64,000 nt of DNA. Source: Chloroflexota bacterium (lineage in GTDB: Bacteria > Chloroflexota > Anaerolineae > Anaerolineales > Villigracilaceae). Under the pieces are notes generated by a model. It ran no database searches and was not told the DNA's origin. It saw nothing but the letters and a program-made list of their open reading frames with translations. Made by a program: the position numbers and the translations under genes. Below are positions 50,660 to 59,606 of this stretch, in pieces. Every line of letters starts with the position of its first letter. Position 1 is the first letter of the stretch. The DNA is taken from NCBI GenBank assembly GCA_013388855.1, contig JACAEM010000023.1:124001-188000 (forward strand), read 5' to 3'.

Positions 50660-52813
50660 ATGAACAAAACAACCCAGATGATCCTGCGTACCCTCCTTGT
50701 TTTGCTTGTCGTTGCAGCGGCATTCGGATTGCGCACCTACGCGGCGAATACCCTTTCCATCGACTACGATGAGGATGATTATCTGCGCGCCGGACAGGAA
50801 TTCGCGCACTTCATCCGGACTTCGAATTGGCGCGGCTTTCTGGAAACGAACTACCGCCCCGAACATCCCCAACTTGCCAAGATCATGTTCGGGTTGAGCA
50901 TCCTGGGTCTGCCTGAGGAACCACTTATCGCGGATGTGCCCATCACCGCCAATCCTGCCAGATCGCTCCCGCCCGACCTTCTCCGCGCAGCACGGACCAT
51001 GTCCACAGTATGGGGCACGACCACGGCGTTCTTGCTGGCGTTGATGAATCCGCTAGGCGGGTTGTTGCTTGCCATTCACAGTTTCACAGTCAAGTACACG
51101 TCGCAGGTTATGCTGGATGGGTTCGCAGCCCTGATGAGCACGGCAACCGCGCTGACCTATTATTTTTCCAAACGACAAAGTGGGAAAAAGAAAAATATCC
51201 TGCTGATTGGTTCCGCCATCTTCCTAGGGATGAGTGCCTCGTCGAAGTACCTGCATTCCGCGGTCGGCTTCGCCATCCTGATCGACTGGTTCATTAGCGC
51301 GAAAGAAAGCAATGAACTCAAGAAGTATTTCCGGAATGCGGTGTTATGGGGGATGCTCGCCATCCTTGTTTTTTTCCTCTGTAATCCGTTCTACTGGGCA
51401 GACCCGGTCGGGAGCATCCGCATTACATACGAAGCAGTGACCGCGACCACGACTAATCCCAATGTGGAAAACGCCAATTATCCGATGTGGCAACAATTGA
51501 TGCACTTGTCCATGTCGGTGCCAATCAGTTGGAACCCGGACAGCTTCCCGGTTCGTGCGGATGGGCTTATCTTCATCTTCGCTCTTATTGGCATCGCAAA
51601 AACGTGGAAAAAAGACCGCTTCATTGCGATCTGGCTGTTCGTGGATATTTTCTTTCTGCTGGTCTGGCGTACCAAGTGGGCGCAGTACATCCTCGTGGCA
51701 ACGGTTCCACTCTCGTTTGCTGCGGCGGAGGGATTGAAGGAATCGGGGAGGCTCGTCGCCGGGTGGTGGCGAGACAGGCGTCGGCAGCGTGAAGAAGCGG
51801 TGAAACCATCCAGAAAAGAGATCTTGCGGGCGCTTCCATGGCTGGTCCCAGGGCTGGTCGCTTTTGCGTTGCTGACGTTGGTGCCACTGTTCTTTCAGGT
51901 CGCCATCTCGCTGACCGACTTCAACGTGACGTCCTTGCGCGATGGACTCAACGGCGGTATCTGGCGGGCGATTTGGGGAGGGTTGACCGGGGAGGTTCCG
52001 GCGACGACCGTTGATTTTGGTGCGCGCGCGAACAAGGTAAACTTCATTGGACTGGGCGCCTACCCGGTCATCTTCAGATATATCTCAGGTTCCTTTACCA
52101 CATGGAACATCCTTTTTTTCGATACCTTTTGGACTGTCCTGTCAGTTTTACTTCAAAGCGCACTGGGTTTGGGGACGGCATTGCTGCTCTGGCAACGCGG
52201 GTTGAGACTCGGAAAGTTCTGGCAGGCGGTCTTCATCCTGCCCTGGGCAATCCCTGAAATGATTGGCGCGCTCCTGTGGCTGAATATCTTTACCCCCGAC
52301 ACCGGGTGGCTTGCGCTGGCAGTAAAGGATTTTGGAGAGAATATCCCCTTCGGTTTTTTCAACAACTGGAACCAGTCCGCGGATCTTTGGCTTGTGGTGT
52401 TCCTGCTTGCCGCCATGTGGTACGGATTCCCGTTTATGATGCTCGCTTCCAGTGTGGGCTTGAAAATGATCCCGCGCGATGTGTACGATGCCGCCGCGAT
52501 GGATGGGGCCTCCGCCGGACAGACGTTTCGATTCATTACCTGGCCCCTGTTATATCCGCTGCTTGTTCCTGCTATGATCGTGCGCGCCATTTTTTCGTTC
52601 AACCAGTTCTATTTATTTCAGACTTTCTTTTTTGGCAATGCCACGTTGGCAACCGAGTCATACAATATTTTCAACCCGTCCGGTGCCTTCGGCGCGCAGG
52701 GGCAGTTCTCCTTCTCGGCAGTCATCAACGTGATTGCCGTTATTGTCCTGATGATCCTGGTGTTGCTTTTCAACCGCTGGAGCAAGGCAGGCGAGGGGGT
52801 GACTTATGCGTAA
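50660..52813 (+). CDS. Fusion: GT-C/PMT-like membrane domain plus MalF-type sugar permease
   Basis: A 717-residue membrane protein. Residues 1 to about 375 resemble a GT-C/PMT-type glycosyltransferase: an N-terminal helix, SIDYDEDDYLRAG with the acidic motif of the first outer loop, NYRPEHPQLAKIMFGL, and several helices. After a basic linker (WWRDRRRQREEAVKPSRKE) residues 381-717 are a full MalF permease with EAA loop VYDAAAMDGASAGQTFRFITWPLLYP. The reading frame is continuous with no sign of a broken stop. An internal GTG at 51800 could start the permease half alone. It overlaps the next permease gene by 8 bases. Confidence 0.82.
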   Translation: MNKTTQMILRTLLVLLVVAAAFGLRTYAANTLSIDYDEDDYLRAGQEFAHFIRTSNWRGFLETNYRPEHPQLAKIMFGLSILGLPEEPLIADVPITANPARSLPPDLLRAARTMSTVWGTTTAFLLALMNPLGGLLLAIHSFTVKYTSQVMLDGFAALMSTATALTYYFSKRQSGKKKNILLIGSAIFLGMSASSKYLHSAVGFAILIDWFISAKESNELKKYFRNAVLWGMLAILVFFLCNPFYWADPVGSIRITYEAVTATTTNPNVENANYPMWQQLMHLSMSVPISWNPDSFPVRADGLIFIFALIGIAKTWKKDRFIAIWLFVDIFFLLVWRTKWAQYILVATVPLSFAAAEGLKESGRLVAGWWRDRRRQREEAVKPSRKEILRALPWLVPGLVAFALLTLVPLFFQVAISLTDFNVTSLRDGLNGGIWRAIWGGLTGEVPATTVDFGARANKVNFIGLGAYPVIFRYISGSFTTWNILFFDTFWTVLSVLLQSALGLGTALLLWQRGLRLGKFWQAVFILPWAIPEMIGALLWLNIFTPDTGWLALAVKDFGENIPFGFFNNWNQSADLWLVVFLLAAMWYGFPFMMLASSVGLKMIPRDVYDAAAMDGASAGQTFRFITWPLLYPLLVPAMIVRAIFSFNQFYLFQTFFFGNATLATESYNIFNPSGAFGAQGQFSFSAVINVIAVIVLMILVLLFNRWSKAGEGVTYA

Positions 52814-53663
52814 GATATCCCTCTTCCGGCAGGTCGCCACACAACTTGGGCTGGCCATTATCGGTACGTTCGTGCTCCTGCCCATCTGGGGCATGGCGCG
52901 TCTCGCATTCGACGGTTCTCTCCTCAGCCGTCCCACCGAGTTCCGTTTCTTCCCAAAGGAATGGTCGTTCAAGGCGTTTCTGGCTGTTTTGGATAGACCC
53001 TATCAGTCAGTGGATTTTCAAATCCTGCTGAAGAACAGCATGGTGGTTTCCATTGGCGCAGCGTTGATCTCCGTCGTTTTGGGCATCAGTCTGGCGTATG
53101 CCTTTGCGCGCTTCCGCTTCCCCGGGCGCAGACCGGGACTGTTCGCACTGCTGCTGACGGCGGTACTCCCCCCGGTGGCGTTCATGACCCCGCTCTATGT
53201 CATCCTCGGGCTGTTGAAGATCCGTACTACTTTGCTGGCGCTGGTGATCGTCTACTCCGCTTTTGCCATGCCGTTCAGCATTTGGAACATGCGCGCCGCC
53301 TTTCAAGCGATTCCAAAGGAACTGGAGGAAGCCGCCTTTCTGGATGGCGCGGGAGACCTCAGAACCTTTCTCAGCATTACCCTGCCGCTTTCCCTGCCTT
53401 CGGTCGCGGTCACCGGGTTGATCGCGTTCCTGATGGCATATTCAGAGTTTGCCCTCGGCTGGCTGTTCGTGGACAAGGCGGAAAACGTGACCATCGCCAT
53501 GTCCATCTATGCCATCGTGCAATCACAATATTCGGGTGGCGCACAACCGTGGAGCTACCTGGGCTCGCTGGCAATCATCATGTCCATCCCCGTCATCATC
53601 GTCTTTCTCGTCCTGCAACAAACCCTGTTCAAGCGCATGATGTTCGGCTCGGTCAACGACTAA
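52806..53663 (+). CDS. Sugar ABC transporter permease, MalG type (second pair)
   Basis: A 285-residue permease; ATG 52806 follows GGGGGTGA and overlaps the fusion gene by 8 bases. The EAA loop is ELEEAAFLDGAGDLRTFLSITLPLSLP. It is about 50 residues shorter than the first MalG-like protein (47674) because it lacks the cysteine-bearing loop. It should pair with the permease half of the fusion protein. No binding protein or ATPase gene is adjacent. Confidence 0.93.
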   Translation: MRKISLFRQVATQLGLAIIGTFVLLPIWGMARLAFDGSLLSRPTEFRFFPKEWSFKAFLAVLDRPYQSVDFQILLKNSMVVSIGAALISVVLGISLAYAFARFRFPGRRPGLFALLLTAVLPPVAFMTPLYVILGLLKIRTTLLALVIVYSAFAMPFSIWNMRAAFQAIPKELEEAAFLDGAGDLRTFLSITLPLSLPSVAVTGLIAFLMAYSEFALGWLFVDKAENVTIAMSIYAIVQSQYSGGAQPWSYLGSLAIIMSIPVIIVFLVLQQTLFKRMMFGSVND

Positions 53664-53730
53664 AACCGCCGCGTGGAAATTCCGTTGTCGTTTTTCCCCG
53701 CCCAATCGAAATGAAGTAGAATCAAAAAAC

Positions 53731-53753
53731 AGGACAAGATGACCTCTTGTCCT
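53731..53753 (+). promoter_or_regulatory. Hairpin before the intracellular GH13 gene
   Basis: AGGACAAGA (53731-53739) and TCTTGTCCT (53745-53753) form a perfect 9-bp stem with a five-base loop. Only ACTTTAA follows, so it is at best a weak terminator; it may also be a leader structure of the gene at 53781. Confidence 0.5.
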
Positions 53754-53780
53754 ACTTTAATCCAACATCGAGGTTTCTCC

Positions 53781-55271
53781 ATGGCAACAACACCAGATTG
53801 GGTACAGGACGCCGTCTTCTATCAAATCTTCCCCGACCGCTTTGCCAAAAGCGAACGTAACCCCGCTCACAGTCTGCCCTTTGAACCCTGGGACACCCCC
53901 CCCACCCCGCACGGATTCAAAGGCGGAGACCTGTACGGGATCGCAGACAAATTGGACTATCTGAAAGACCTGGGAATCACGGCTCTTTATCTCAACCCGA
54001 TATTTGCCTCCGCGTCGAATCACCGTTACCACACCTATGATTATTTCAACGTGGACCCTCTGCTTGGCGGCAATGATGCTCTGCGATTTCTGCTCGACAG
54101 GGCACACAAGAAGGACATTCGCGTCGTTTTGGATGGAGTGTTCAATCACGCCTCGCGCGGTTTCTGGCAATTCCACCACGTATTGGAATGCGGCGACGGC
54201 TCACCGTACAAAGATTGGTTTTTCTTCGACCCTGAACGCCTGAGCGGCAAAAAACAGTGGGGCGCGTACCCGGGTCCGCATGAGGCGAGGGCGCTCCAGC
54301 ACGAGGACAGCCTCACAGCCATTGGCTATCGCGCGTGGTGGAACCTGCCTGCCCTGCCCAAATTTAATACCAATACGCCTGCCGTGCGCGAGTTCCTGTT
54401 CAGCGTTGCCGAGCATTGGATCAAATTCGGCATCGATGGCTGGCGGCTGGATGTTGCCACTGAGATCGACGACGACTCCTTCTGGCAGGAGTTCCGCCAG
54501 CGGGTGCGGAAGATCAACCCCGAGGCGTACATCGTGGCGGAGATCTGGCACGAGTCACAGCGCTGGCTGCAGGGCGACCAGTTCGATGCGGTGATGAACT
54601 ACGAGGTGACAAAGCCCATGCTGGCATTCTTCGGTGGGAAGCATCTTGACAAAAGAGTTCTTCACCAGCAATCGAACTATCACGGCATCCATCACGGAAT
54701 CGACGCTCACGAGTTTGCCAACCGGATCGATCACAACCTGAGACTATATAAACCGGATATAACCTATGCGCAGTTAAATTTGTTGGATAGCCACGATACG
54801 CCTCGTTTCCTGTCCTGCGTAAGTGGAAATAAGGATTCGCTCAAACTTGCCCTGCTTTTTATGTTCACCTACCCCGGTGCGCCGTGCATTTATTACGGTG
54901 ATGAGATCGGCATGGATGGCGAGCACGATCCCTTTTGCCGCAAGTCTTTCCCATGGGATGAATCGAAGTGGGATAAAGACCTGCTCAACCACGTCAAGGT
55001 GATCGCTGAACTGCGCAGGAAGAATTCTGCCCTGCGGCGCGGCGATTTCAAACGCTTGTGGTCCACGGACGGCATCTACGCGTACTCGCGTTCATTTGAA
55101 GGAAAGACTTTTGTCGTTGCGGTGAACGTCTCAGAATCGCCTCAGCAGGTCCACGTCACGGTTGAAGCGAACAAAGCTCCCAAGCCAGTTTTCGGAGAGG
55201 CGTCTGACATTTCCATGACCGACAAATTGCATTTCACAGTCCCCGGACGAAGCGGTGTAGTTTTGAAATAG
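53781..55271 (+). CDS. Intracellular GH13 glycosidase (cyclomaltodextrinase/neopullulanase-like)
   Basis: A 496-residue enzyme without signal peptide; ATG 53781 follows GAGG by 7 bases. GH13 regions are intact: DGVFNHASRG, GIDGWRLDVATEI with nucleophile aspartate, IVAEIWHES with acid glutamate, LLDSHDTPR. DAVFYQIFPDRF at the start and the GDLYGI segment match the GH13_20 cyclomaltodextrinase/maltogenic amylase group, though its usual N-terminal domain is missing. It would break imported maltodextrins to glucose or maltose in the cytoplasm. Confidence 0.9.
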   Translation: MATTPDWVQDAVFYQIFPDRFAKSERNPAHSLPFEPWDTPPTPHGFKGGDLYGIADKLDYLKDLGITALYLNPIFASASNHRYHTYDYFNVDPLLGGNDALRFLLDRAHKKDIRVVLDGVFNHASRGFWQFHHVLECGDGSPYKDWFFFDPERLSGKKQWGAYPGPHEARALQHEDSLTAIGYRAWWNLPALPKFNTNTPAVREFLFSVAEHWIKFGIDGWRLDVATEIDDDSFWQEFRQRVRKINPEAYIVAEIWHESQRWLQGDQFDAVMNYEVTKPMLAFFGGKHLDKRVLHQQSNYHGIHHGIDAHEFANRIDHNLRLYKPDITYAQLNLLDSHDTPRFLSCVSGNKDSLKLALLFMFTYPGAPCIYYGDEIGMDGEHDPFCRKSFPWDESKWDKDLLNHVKVIAELRRKNSALRRGDFKRLWSTDGIYAYSRSFEGKTFVVAVNVSESPQQVHVTVEANKAPKPVFGEASDISMTDKLHFTVPGRSGVVLK

Positions 55272-55281
55272 ACATTCGCCC

Positions 55282-55325
55282 AAGTGACGATTTCTGCTCA
55301 AAAGAGGTCGTCACTTTTTCTTTTT
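55282..55325 (+). terminator. Rho-independent terminator ending the sugar locus
   Basis: AAGTGACGA (55282-55290) pairs with TCGTCACTT (55308-55316), followed by TTTCTTTTTAA. Confidence 0.85.
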
Positions 55326-55395
55326 AAATACACGGTGGACAGGTAAAATAACGGGAATACGAAGTCAGATTCCAATCGGCCCAGGAGAGGCAGAC

Positions 55396-56295
55396 ATGAA
55401 CGAGACCCCCATTTCCAACCCCTTTGACGAAGACGAGAAAGCCGACCGGCGACCGATTCTTTGGGCGGCGCTGGGACTTCTTGCCATGTGCTGCGGCGTA
55501 GCAGTTGCGGCGGCGTTGTTTTGGCTCAGACCGAACCCACAGGCGCTGATCGCCCACTACTTTCCTTCTGCTACAGCCACTGCATCCGCCACCCCCACGC
55601 GAACCCCCACCCCATTGCCTACAGCCACTCCCTCTTCCACACCGACACCCAATTTCACCGCGACCGCAGAGGTCCTGCAGGTGACCGAGACTGTCGTCGC
55701 GTTCGAAGCCACTGCCACGAACGCCGCCGATACGTGGGAGATTGTCCTGACGGACACCTTCGACTCGAACAAGAATAAATGGCTGAACGAAACCGCGGAC
55801 GACGAGTTTGCCAAAGTCGATTATCGGGTGACCGATGGAAAATACCGATGGGATGCCACCGCTCACAAATCGTTCATCGGCTGGGTGCGGGCGAACACCA
55901 AGGCAGTCGGCGACTTCCATCTCAGCGTGGAAGCTCGGCAAGTTTCCGGCTCAGAATACGCGGATTACGGCATTGTCTTCCGCGAAGACAACGATGGGAA
56001 CTTCTATTATTTTGGGATCAATGCCATGGGGCAGTATATTCTGTACGAATATTACGGCGAATGGATCACCCTGATCGAATGGACGGAGACCGACCTGATC
56101 CGGGCGGGTGAATCGAACCGCATTGCCCTGATTGCAGAGGGTCCACAGTTTACCTTCTTCATCAACGGTCGCTACCTCACGTCCATCACCGATGAACATA
56201 TTCCCAACGGCAGGGTGGCGCTCGCCATCGAAATCTCCGAGGCGGACGATCAAGCCTTGTTCGAGTTCGATAATTTTGAGTTGCGGACACCCTAA
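55396..56295 (+). CDS. Membrane-anchored stalk protein with concanavalin-like domain
   Basis: A 299-residue protein. A cytoplasmic acidic start (about 1-18), one membrane helix (about 22-43), a Thr/Pro/Ala stalk (about 52-90), then a beta-sandwich of about 170 residues with DTFDSNKNKWLNE, DYGIVFREDNDGNFYYF and FFINGRYL...FEFDNFELR, a pattern seen in the DUF1080/laminin-G-like sandwich family. Probably binds a carbohydrate or other surface ligand; no catalytic residues noted. It ends 1 base from the convergent sirtuin gene. Confidence 0.75.
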   Translation: MNETPISNPFDEDEKADRRPILWAALGLLAMCCGVAVAAALFWLRPNPQALIAHYFPSATATASATPTRTPTPLPTATPSSTPTPNFTATAEVLQVTETVVAFEATATNAADTWEIVLTDTFDSNKNKWLNETADDEFAKVDYRVTDGKYRWDATAHKSFIGWVRANTKAVGDFHLSVEARQVSGSEYADYGIVFREDNDGNFYYFGINAMGQYILYEYYGEWITLIEWTETDLIRAGESNRIALIAEGPQFTFFINGRYLTSITDEHIPNGRVALAIEISEADDQALFEFDNFELRTP

Positions 56296-56296
56296 G

Positions 56297-57049
56297 TCAG
56301 CCACCCCAAACCGCCGCCACCAACTCCGGCAAAATCTCTCCCGACCTGCCTTGAAGAACGTAATCCGCCTTTGCGGTAAGCGGGGTCGGTTCGGCGTTGA
56401 TCTCGACCACTACCGCACCTCGGTTGCGCGCGGCAAATGCAAGGGATGCGGCAGGCTGGACAACGCCGGACGTGCCAATCGAAAAGAAGATATCGCAGCT
56501 CCGCGCCGCTTCGACCGCCGCCTCGAGTTGATCCCGCGGAAGAGCCTCGCCAAACCAGACAACATCCGGGCGGAGCAACCCTCCACAAGAGGCGCATCGC
56601 GGCACGGATTCTGTGTCGTCGTCCCAGGTTTCGACAACCAGGGAACATTCGGAACAGCGTACGCGCTGGATGTTTCCGTGCAATTCGAGCACATTGTGAT
56701 TCCCCGCCATGCGGTGCAGACCGTCCACATTTTGGGTGATCAACATGAAAGTAGGAACGCGCCGTTCAATTTCCGCCAGCGCGTAGTGTCCTGGGTTGGG
56801 GCGCACGGCTTTGACCGCCTCCCGCCGCCAGGCATACCAGTCCCAGATGAGTTTGGGATCGCGGGCAAAGGCTTCGGGAGAGGCAAGTTCCTCCGGCTTG
56901 TATTGCGCCCAGAGACCGGTTTGTGCGTCGCGAAAAGTGCGGAGGCCGCTCTCTTGGGAGACTCCGGCTCCAGTCAGCGCAACCAGTTTCGATGTCCGGT
57001 GAAGAAGCGAGAGGAGGTTGGGAGGAAAGTTCACGGGACGGGCATACAC
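56297..57049 (-). CDS. Sir2 family NAD-dependent protein deacylase
   Basis: A 250-residue sirtuin starting at GTG 57049. TGAGVSQESGLRTFRD, TQNVDGLHRMAG, catalytic histidine in ELHGN and a zinc pair of CxxC motifs (CSEC, CASC) are intact. WYAWRRE places Y72 and R75 in the Y-x-x-R pattern that in SIRT5 and CobB binds negatively charged acyl groups, so desuccinylase activity is possible. It overlaps the end of the upstream lipoprotein gene by 19 bases. Confidence 0.93.
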   Translation of the reverse strand: MYARPVNFPPNLLSLLHRTSKLVALTGAGVSQESGLRTFRDAQTGLWAQYKPEELASPEAFARDPKLIWDWYAWRREAVKAVRPNPGHYALAEIERRVPTFMLITQNVDGLHRMAGNHNVLELHGNIQRVRCSECSLVVETWDDDTESVPRCASCGGLLRPDVVWFGEALPRDQLEAAVEAARSCDIFFSIGTSGVVQPAASLAFAARNRGAVVVEINAEPTPLTAKADYVLQGRSGEILPELVAAVWGG

Positions 57050-57741
57050 CGAATGAGGGAGATATTCCGGTCGTAGATCTGGGTGCGCCCGATGACGAGG
57101 TTATCCTCGGTTAGCGCGACAAGTTGATATTCCAGCCAGGCATCCTTGAACGAATAATACTTGCTGATATTTCTCGGAGTGACCGTGTAATTGAAGGAAC
57201 CGTTATCGGCCTTGAGCATGATTGCCCCGCCGCCCCAGTCGGTGAGGTTCAGGGTGTTCTTCTTTTCGCGCAGACGCATGAAGAGCAGGACTTTGTCTGT
57301 GTTGACGAGGTCTTCCACGAATGCAGAGAACTTGACCGAGCGCGGCATGCACGGACCTTCGTTCCAGTATAACGAATTATTCGAGATCAAGACTGCAAGA
57401 AAGCCTTTATTTGTCGGCGTGAAGTATGTGCCGGAGTTGATATTTGAAGGCGGAGCAAACGTTGGCAGGGGCTCAGGCGTCTCTGTCGGGAGGGAAGGAT
57501 CCACCGTTGGCTCGGCAACCTCCCCGGTTGGGTCATCGGAGGTGGGAACAATGGAGGTGGGTGTGAACGTGGAGGTCGCGAACAAGTCCTGAGTGGGGAA
57601 TTGCGTCACTGTCGGCGCGGGAGTGAAGGTTTCTGTGGGCGGTGGCGGCGTTGGTGTGGATGCAAATTGCAGGAGAGGGCCCAGGCTGGAACATCCGCTC
57701 AACAGGGCTGTGATCAAAAGGACCGGCATGAACTTTTTCAT
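57031..57741 (-). CDS. Stalked lipoprotein, paralogue 1
   Basis: A 236-residue lipoprotein (MKKFMPVLLITALLSGCSSLG, C17), a long Thr/Pro stalk with about 100 residues, and a C-terminal domain of about 110 residues that starts near PCMPRSVKFS and ends with SLIRCMPVP. It is clearly homologous to the product of 57761-58459 upstream: both have a cysteine at each end of the domain, a TDWG[AG]GAI core, and a DAWL[EQ]YQ(L/F)VAL segment. No family recognised. Confidence 0.75.
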   Translation of the reverse strand: MKKFMPVLLITALLSGCSSLGPLLQFASTPTPPPPTETFTPAPTVTQFPTQDLFATSTFTPTSIVPTSDDPTGEVAEPTVDPSLPTETPEPLPTFAPPSNINSGTYFTPTNKGFLAVLISNNSLYWNEGPCMPRSVKFSAFVEDLVNTDKVLLFMRLREKKNTLNLTDWGGGAIMLKADNGSFNYTVTPRNISKYYSFKDAWLEYQLVALTEDNLVIGRTQIYDRNISLIRCMPVP

Positions 57742-57760
57742 AGGGAAACCTTTTCCACGG

Positions 57761-58459
57761 TCATGGATTGAAGACCTTGCAGTGTGTGAGGGAGACTTCG
57801 GTGCGTGAGACGACCGAGCGCCCAATCGCGTTGCGGTATCGGTCGAGTGCGACGAACTGATACTGCAACCAGGCGTCTTCGAACGTCCGGTAGCGGGCGA
57901 TCTGGTTCAACTCGATGGTGTAGAAATAGACGCCCTGGTCATTGTCGCTGAGGATGGCACCCGCGCCCCAGTCGGTGGAGTAGGCGCTGTATTTGTCCTG
58001 CAATTTGATGAATAGCAAGACGTACTTCAATTTTGGGGAGGGTGTCACCTGCACCACAAACTTGATGGAGCGCGCTCCGTCACAGGTGCTTCCCCACACA
58101 ATCTGGCTCGTGCTGCGCTGGACGGACAGGAAATAGTTTGGGGAGGGGGTGAACAGACTTGGGTCAATCGGCTCCAGGGTGATTGTTGGGCGCGTAGTTG
58201 GGGTGAACGTCTGGGTGGGAGTGAAGGTGATTTCAGGAGTACCCGTCGGCGGCGTTGTGGTAGGCTCTTCTGTGTTAATCACGAACAGGTCCGGGGTGTT
58301 GGAGGCGGGCAATCCGAACGGCGTGGCAGTCGGTTGCGGAGAATTGACCGGTATGGAGGTCGGCGTCTGGAGAAATGTCGACAGGTCAGGCAATGCAGAA
58401 CAGCCAGGGAGCAACAATGTCAAAGCAATAAATGCCAGCGCGAGCCTTTTTATCATCAT
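57761..58459 (-). CDS. Stalked lipoprotein, paralogue 2
   Basis: A 232-residue lipoprotein with lipobox LPGC, a Thr/Pro stalk, and a domain of about 110 residues: CDGARSIKFVVQ, STDWGAGAI, DAWLQYQFVALDRYRNAIGR, ending in SLTHCKVFNP. Start at 58459 chosen for GGAG six bases upstream. A tandem duplicate of the gene at 57031-57741, 19 bases before it. The paired end cysteines suggest a conserved disulfide in a surface-exposed domain. Confidence 0.75.
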   Translation of the reverse strand: MMIKRLALAFIALTLLLPGCSALPDLSTFLQTPTSIPVNSPQPTATPFGLPASNTPDLFVINTEEPTTTPPTGTPEITFTPTQTFTPTTRPTITLEPIDPSLFTPSPNYFLSVQRSTSQIVWGSTCDGARSIKFVVQVTPSPKLKYVLLFIKLQDKYSAYSTDWGAGAILSDNDQGVYFYTIELNQIARYRTFEDAWLQYQFVALDRYRNAIGRSVVSRTEVSLTHCKVFNP

Positions 58460-58487
58460 CCTGTACTCCAAATCCTGCTTTCCAACT

Positions 58488-59507
58488 TTAGGGTTCCCAT
58501 TGCGGTTGCCAGTCTGGTTCGGGGTTGTCTGTCACTTGCCGGACATCGCTTCCATCCGGGCGCATGATAAATATATCAGCCTGACCATTATTTCGCAACG
58601 AGTTGAAGGCGATCCACTGACCATCGGGGGAAAAGGAGGAGGCTGCGTTGTTTCCTCCATTGGTCAGTTGCGCGGCGGTCTCCTCCAGCACGTTAACCAG
58701 AAAGATATTTTTATCGCCCGGCGGACCGGCATAGATAAGCAGGTACTTCCCATCCGGAGACCAATCGAGGCTGCCTCCGATTCCCGGCAATCCGTAGGTT
58801 AATTGCCGGACATTGGACCCATCCGCGTTCATGAGGAAGATCTCGTACGAGTCGGGTTGATCGACCGACATGGCAAAAGCAATGGTGCTCCCATCCGGCG
58901 ACCAATCGGCAGCGACAATGGCGCTCGGGCCCGCGAAGAGGAGGTCGGCATTTTCCCCGGTGTTGTCCATCGTCCACAGGGAGGTCGGTCCATCGGAGGC
59001 GCGATTCGCGAACAGAATCTTCTGCCCGTCCGGAGAAAAGGTGGGGGAAACCACGTTCCCAATGAACTCTGTAAGGCGGATGAGCCGGGAGCCCTCGAAC
59101 ACGAACAAGAACAGGTCAAACACGCCGCCGTTCTGATTCGAGGCGTAGACGATGGAGCCTCCCAGCGGAGAATAGACAGGGTAGTAACTGTTGGCCTCGA
59201 GGTTTGTCAGTTGCTGGTAGCCTGTCCCGTCAGCATTGATGAGGCAGAGTTGATTGTAGTCCCCCCTCGTACAGGTGAAGATGATGCGTCCGATGTGCTC
59301 CCGCGTCGGCGTGGGCGGAGGCGTCAATGACGGCGGAGGGGTGGGAAATTCGCGGCTTGAGGGGTCCAGAACGGTGAAACTGATCGGGCTGGCAGGGATC
59401 AGCAGACATAAACCGATTGCCGCGACCACCAGAATCAAGCCAATAGGCAGGCGAAAACGCGAAGTGTTATGACGGCGGGTAAAGATACGTCGCTTGGACA
59501 GGGTCAT
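58488..59507 (-). CDS. Membrane-anchored TolB-like beta-propeller protein
   Basis: A 339-residue protein; start at 59507 (MTLSKRRIF). Basic N-terminus, one membrane helix (about 19-42), Pro/Thr spacer, then about six PD40/TolB-type repeats with the hallmark SPDG and WSPDGKYLL phrases (GRIIFTCTRGDYNQLCLINADGTGYQQLT first). Such propellers bind proteins or peptides. No periplasmic Tol system is expected in this organism. It is the first of the stalked-protein run on this strand, 28 bases before the paralogue 2 gene. Confidence 0.8.
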   Translation of the reverse strand: MTLSKRRIFTRRHNTSRFRLPIGLILVVAAIGLCLLIPASPISFTVLDPSSREFPTPPPSLTPPPTPTREHIGRIIFTCTRGDYNQLCLINADGTGYQQLTNLEANSYYPVYSPLGGSIVYASNQNGGVFDLFLFVFEGSRLIRLTEFIGNVVSPTFSPDGQKILFANRASDGPTSLWTMDNTGENADLLFAGPSAIVAADWSPDGSTIAFAMSVDQPDSYEIFLMNADGSNVRQLTYGLPGIGGSLDWSPDGKYLLIYAGPPGDKNIFLVNVLEETAAQLTNGGNNAASSFSPDGQWIAFNSLRNNGQADIFIMRPDGSDVRQVTDNPEPDWQPQWEP

Positions 59508-59606
59508 GGTTAAATTGTACATCGTTTCAACGATGGGCGTGTTTCGATTTACAGGGAGGTCCCTCACAATGACGTAAATCCGGCGGTACAGATGGAAAGG
59601 ACTCCC

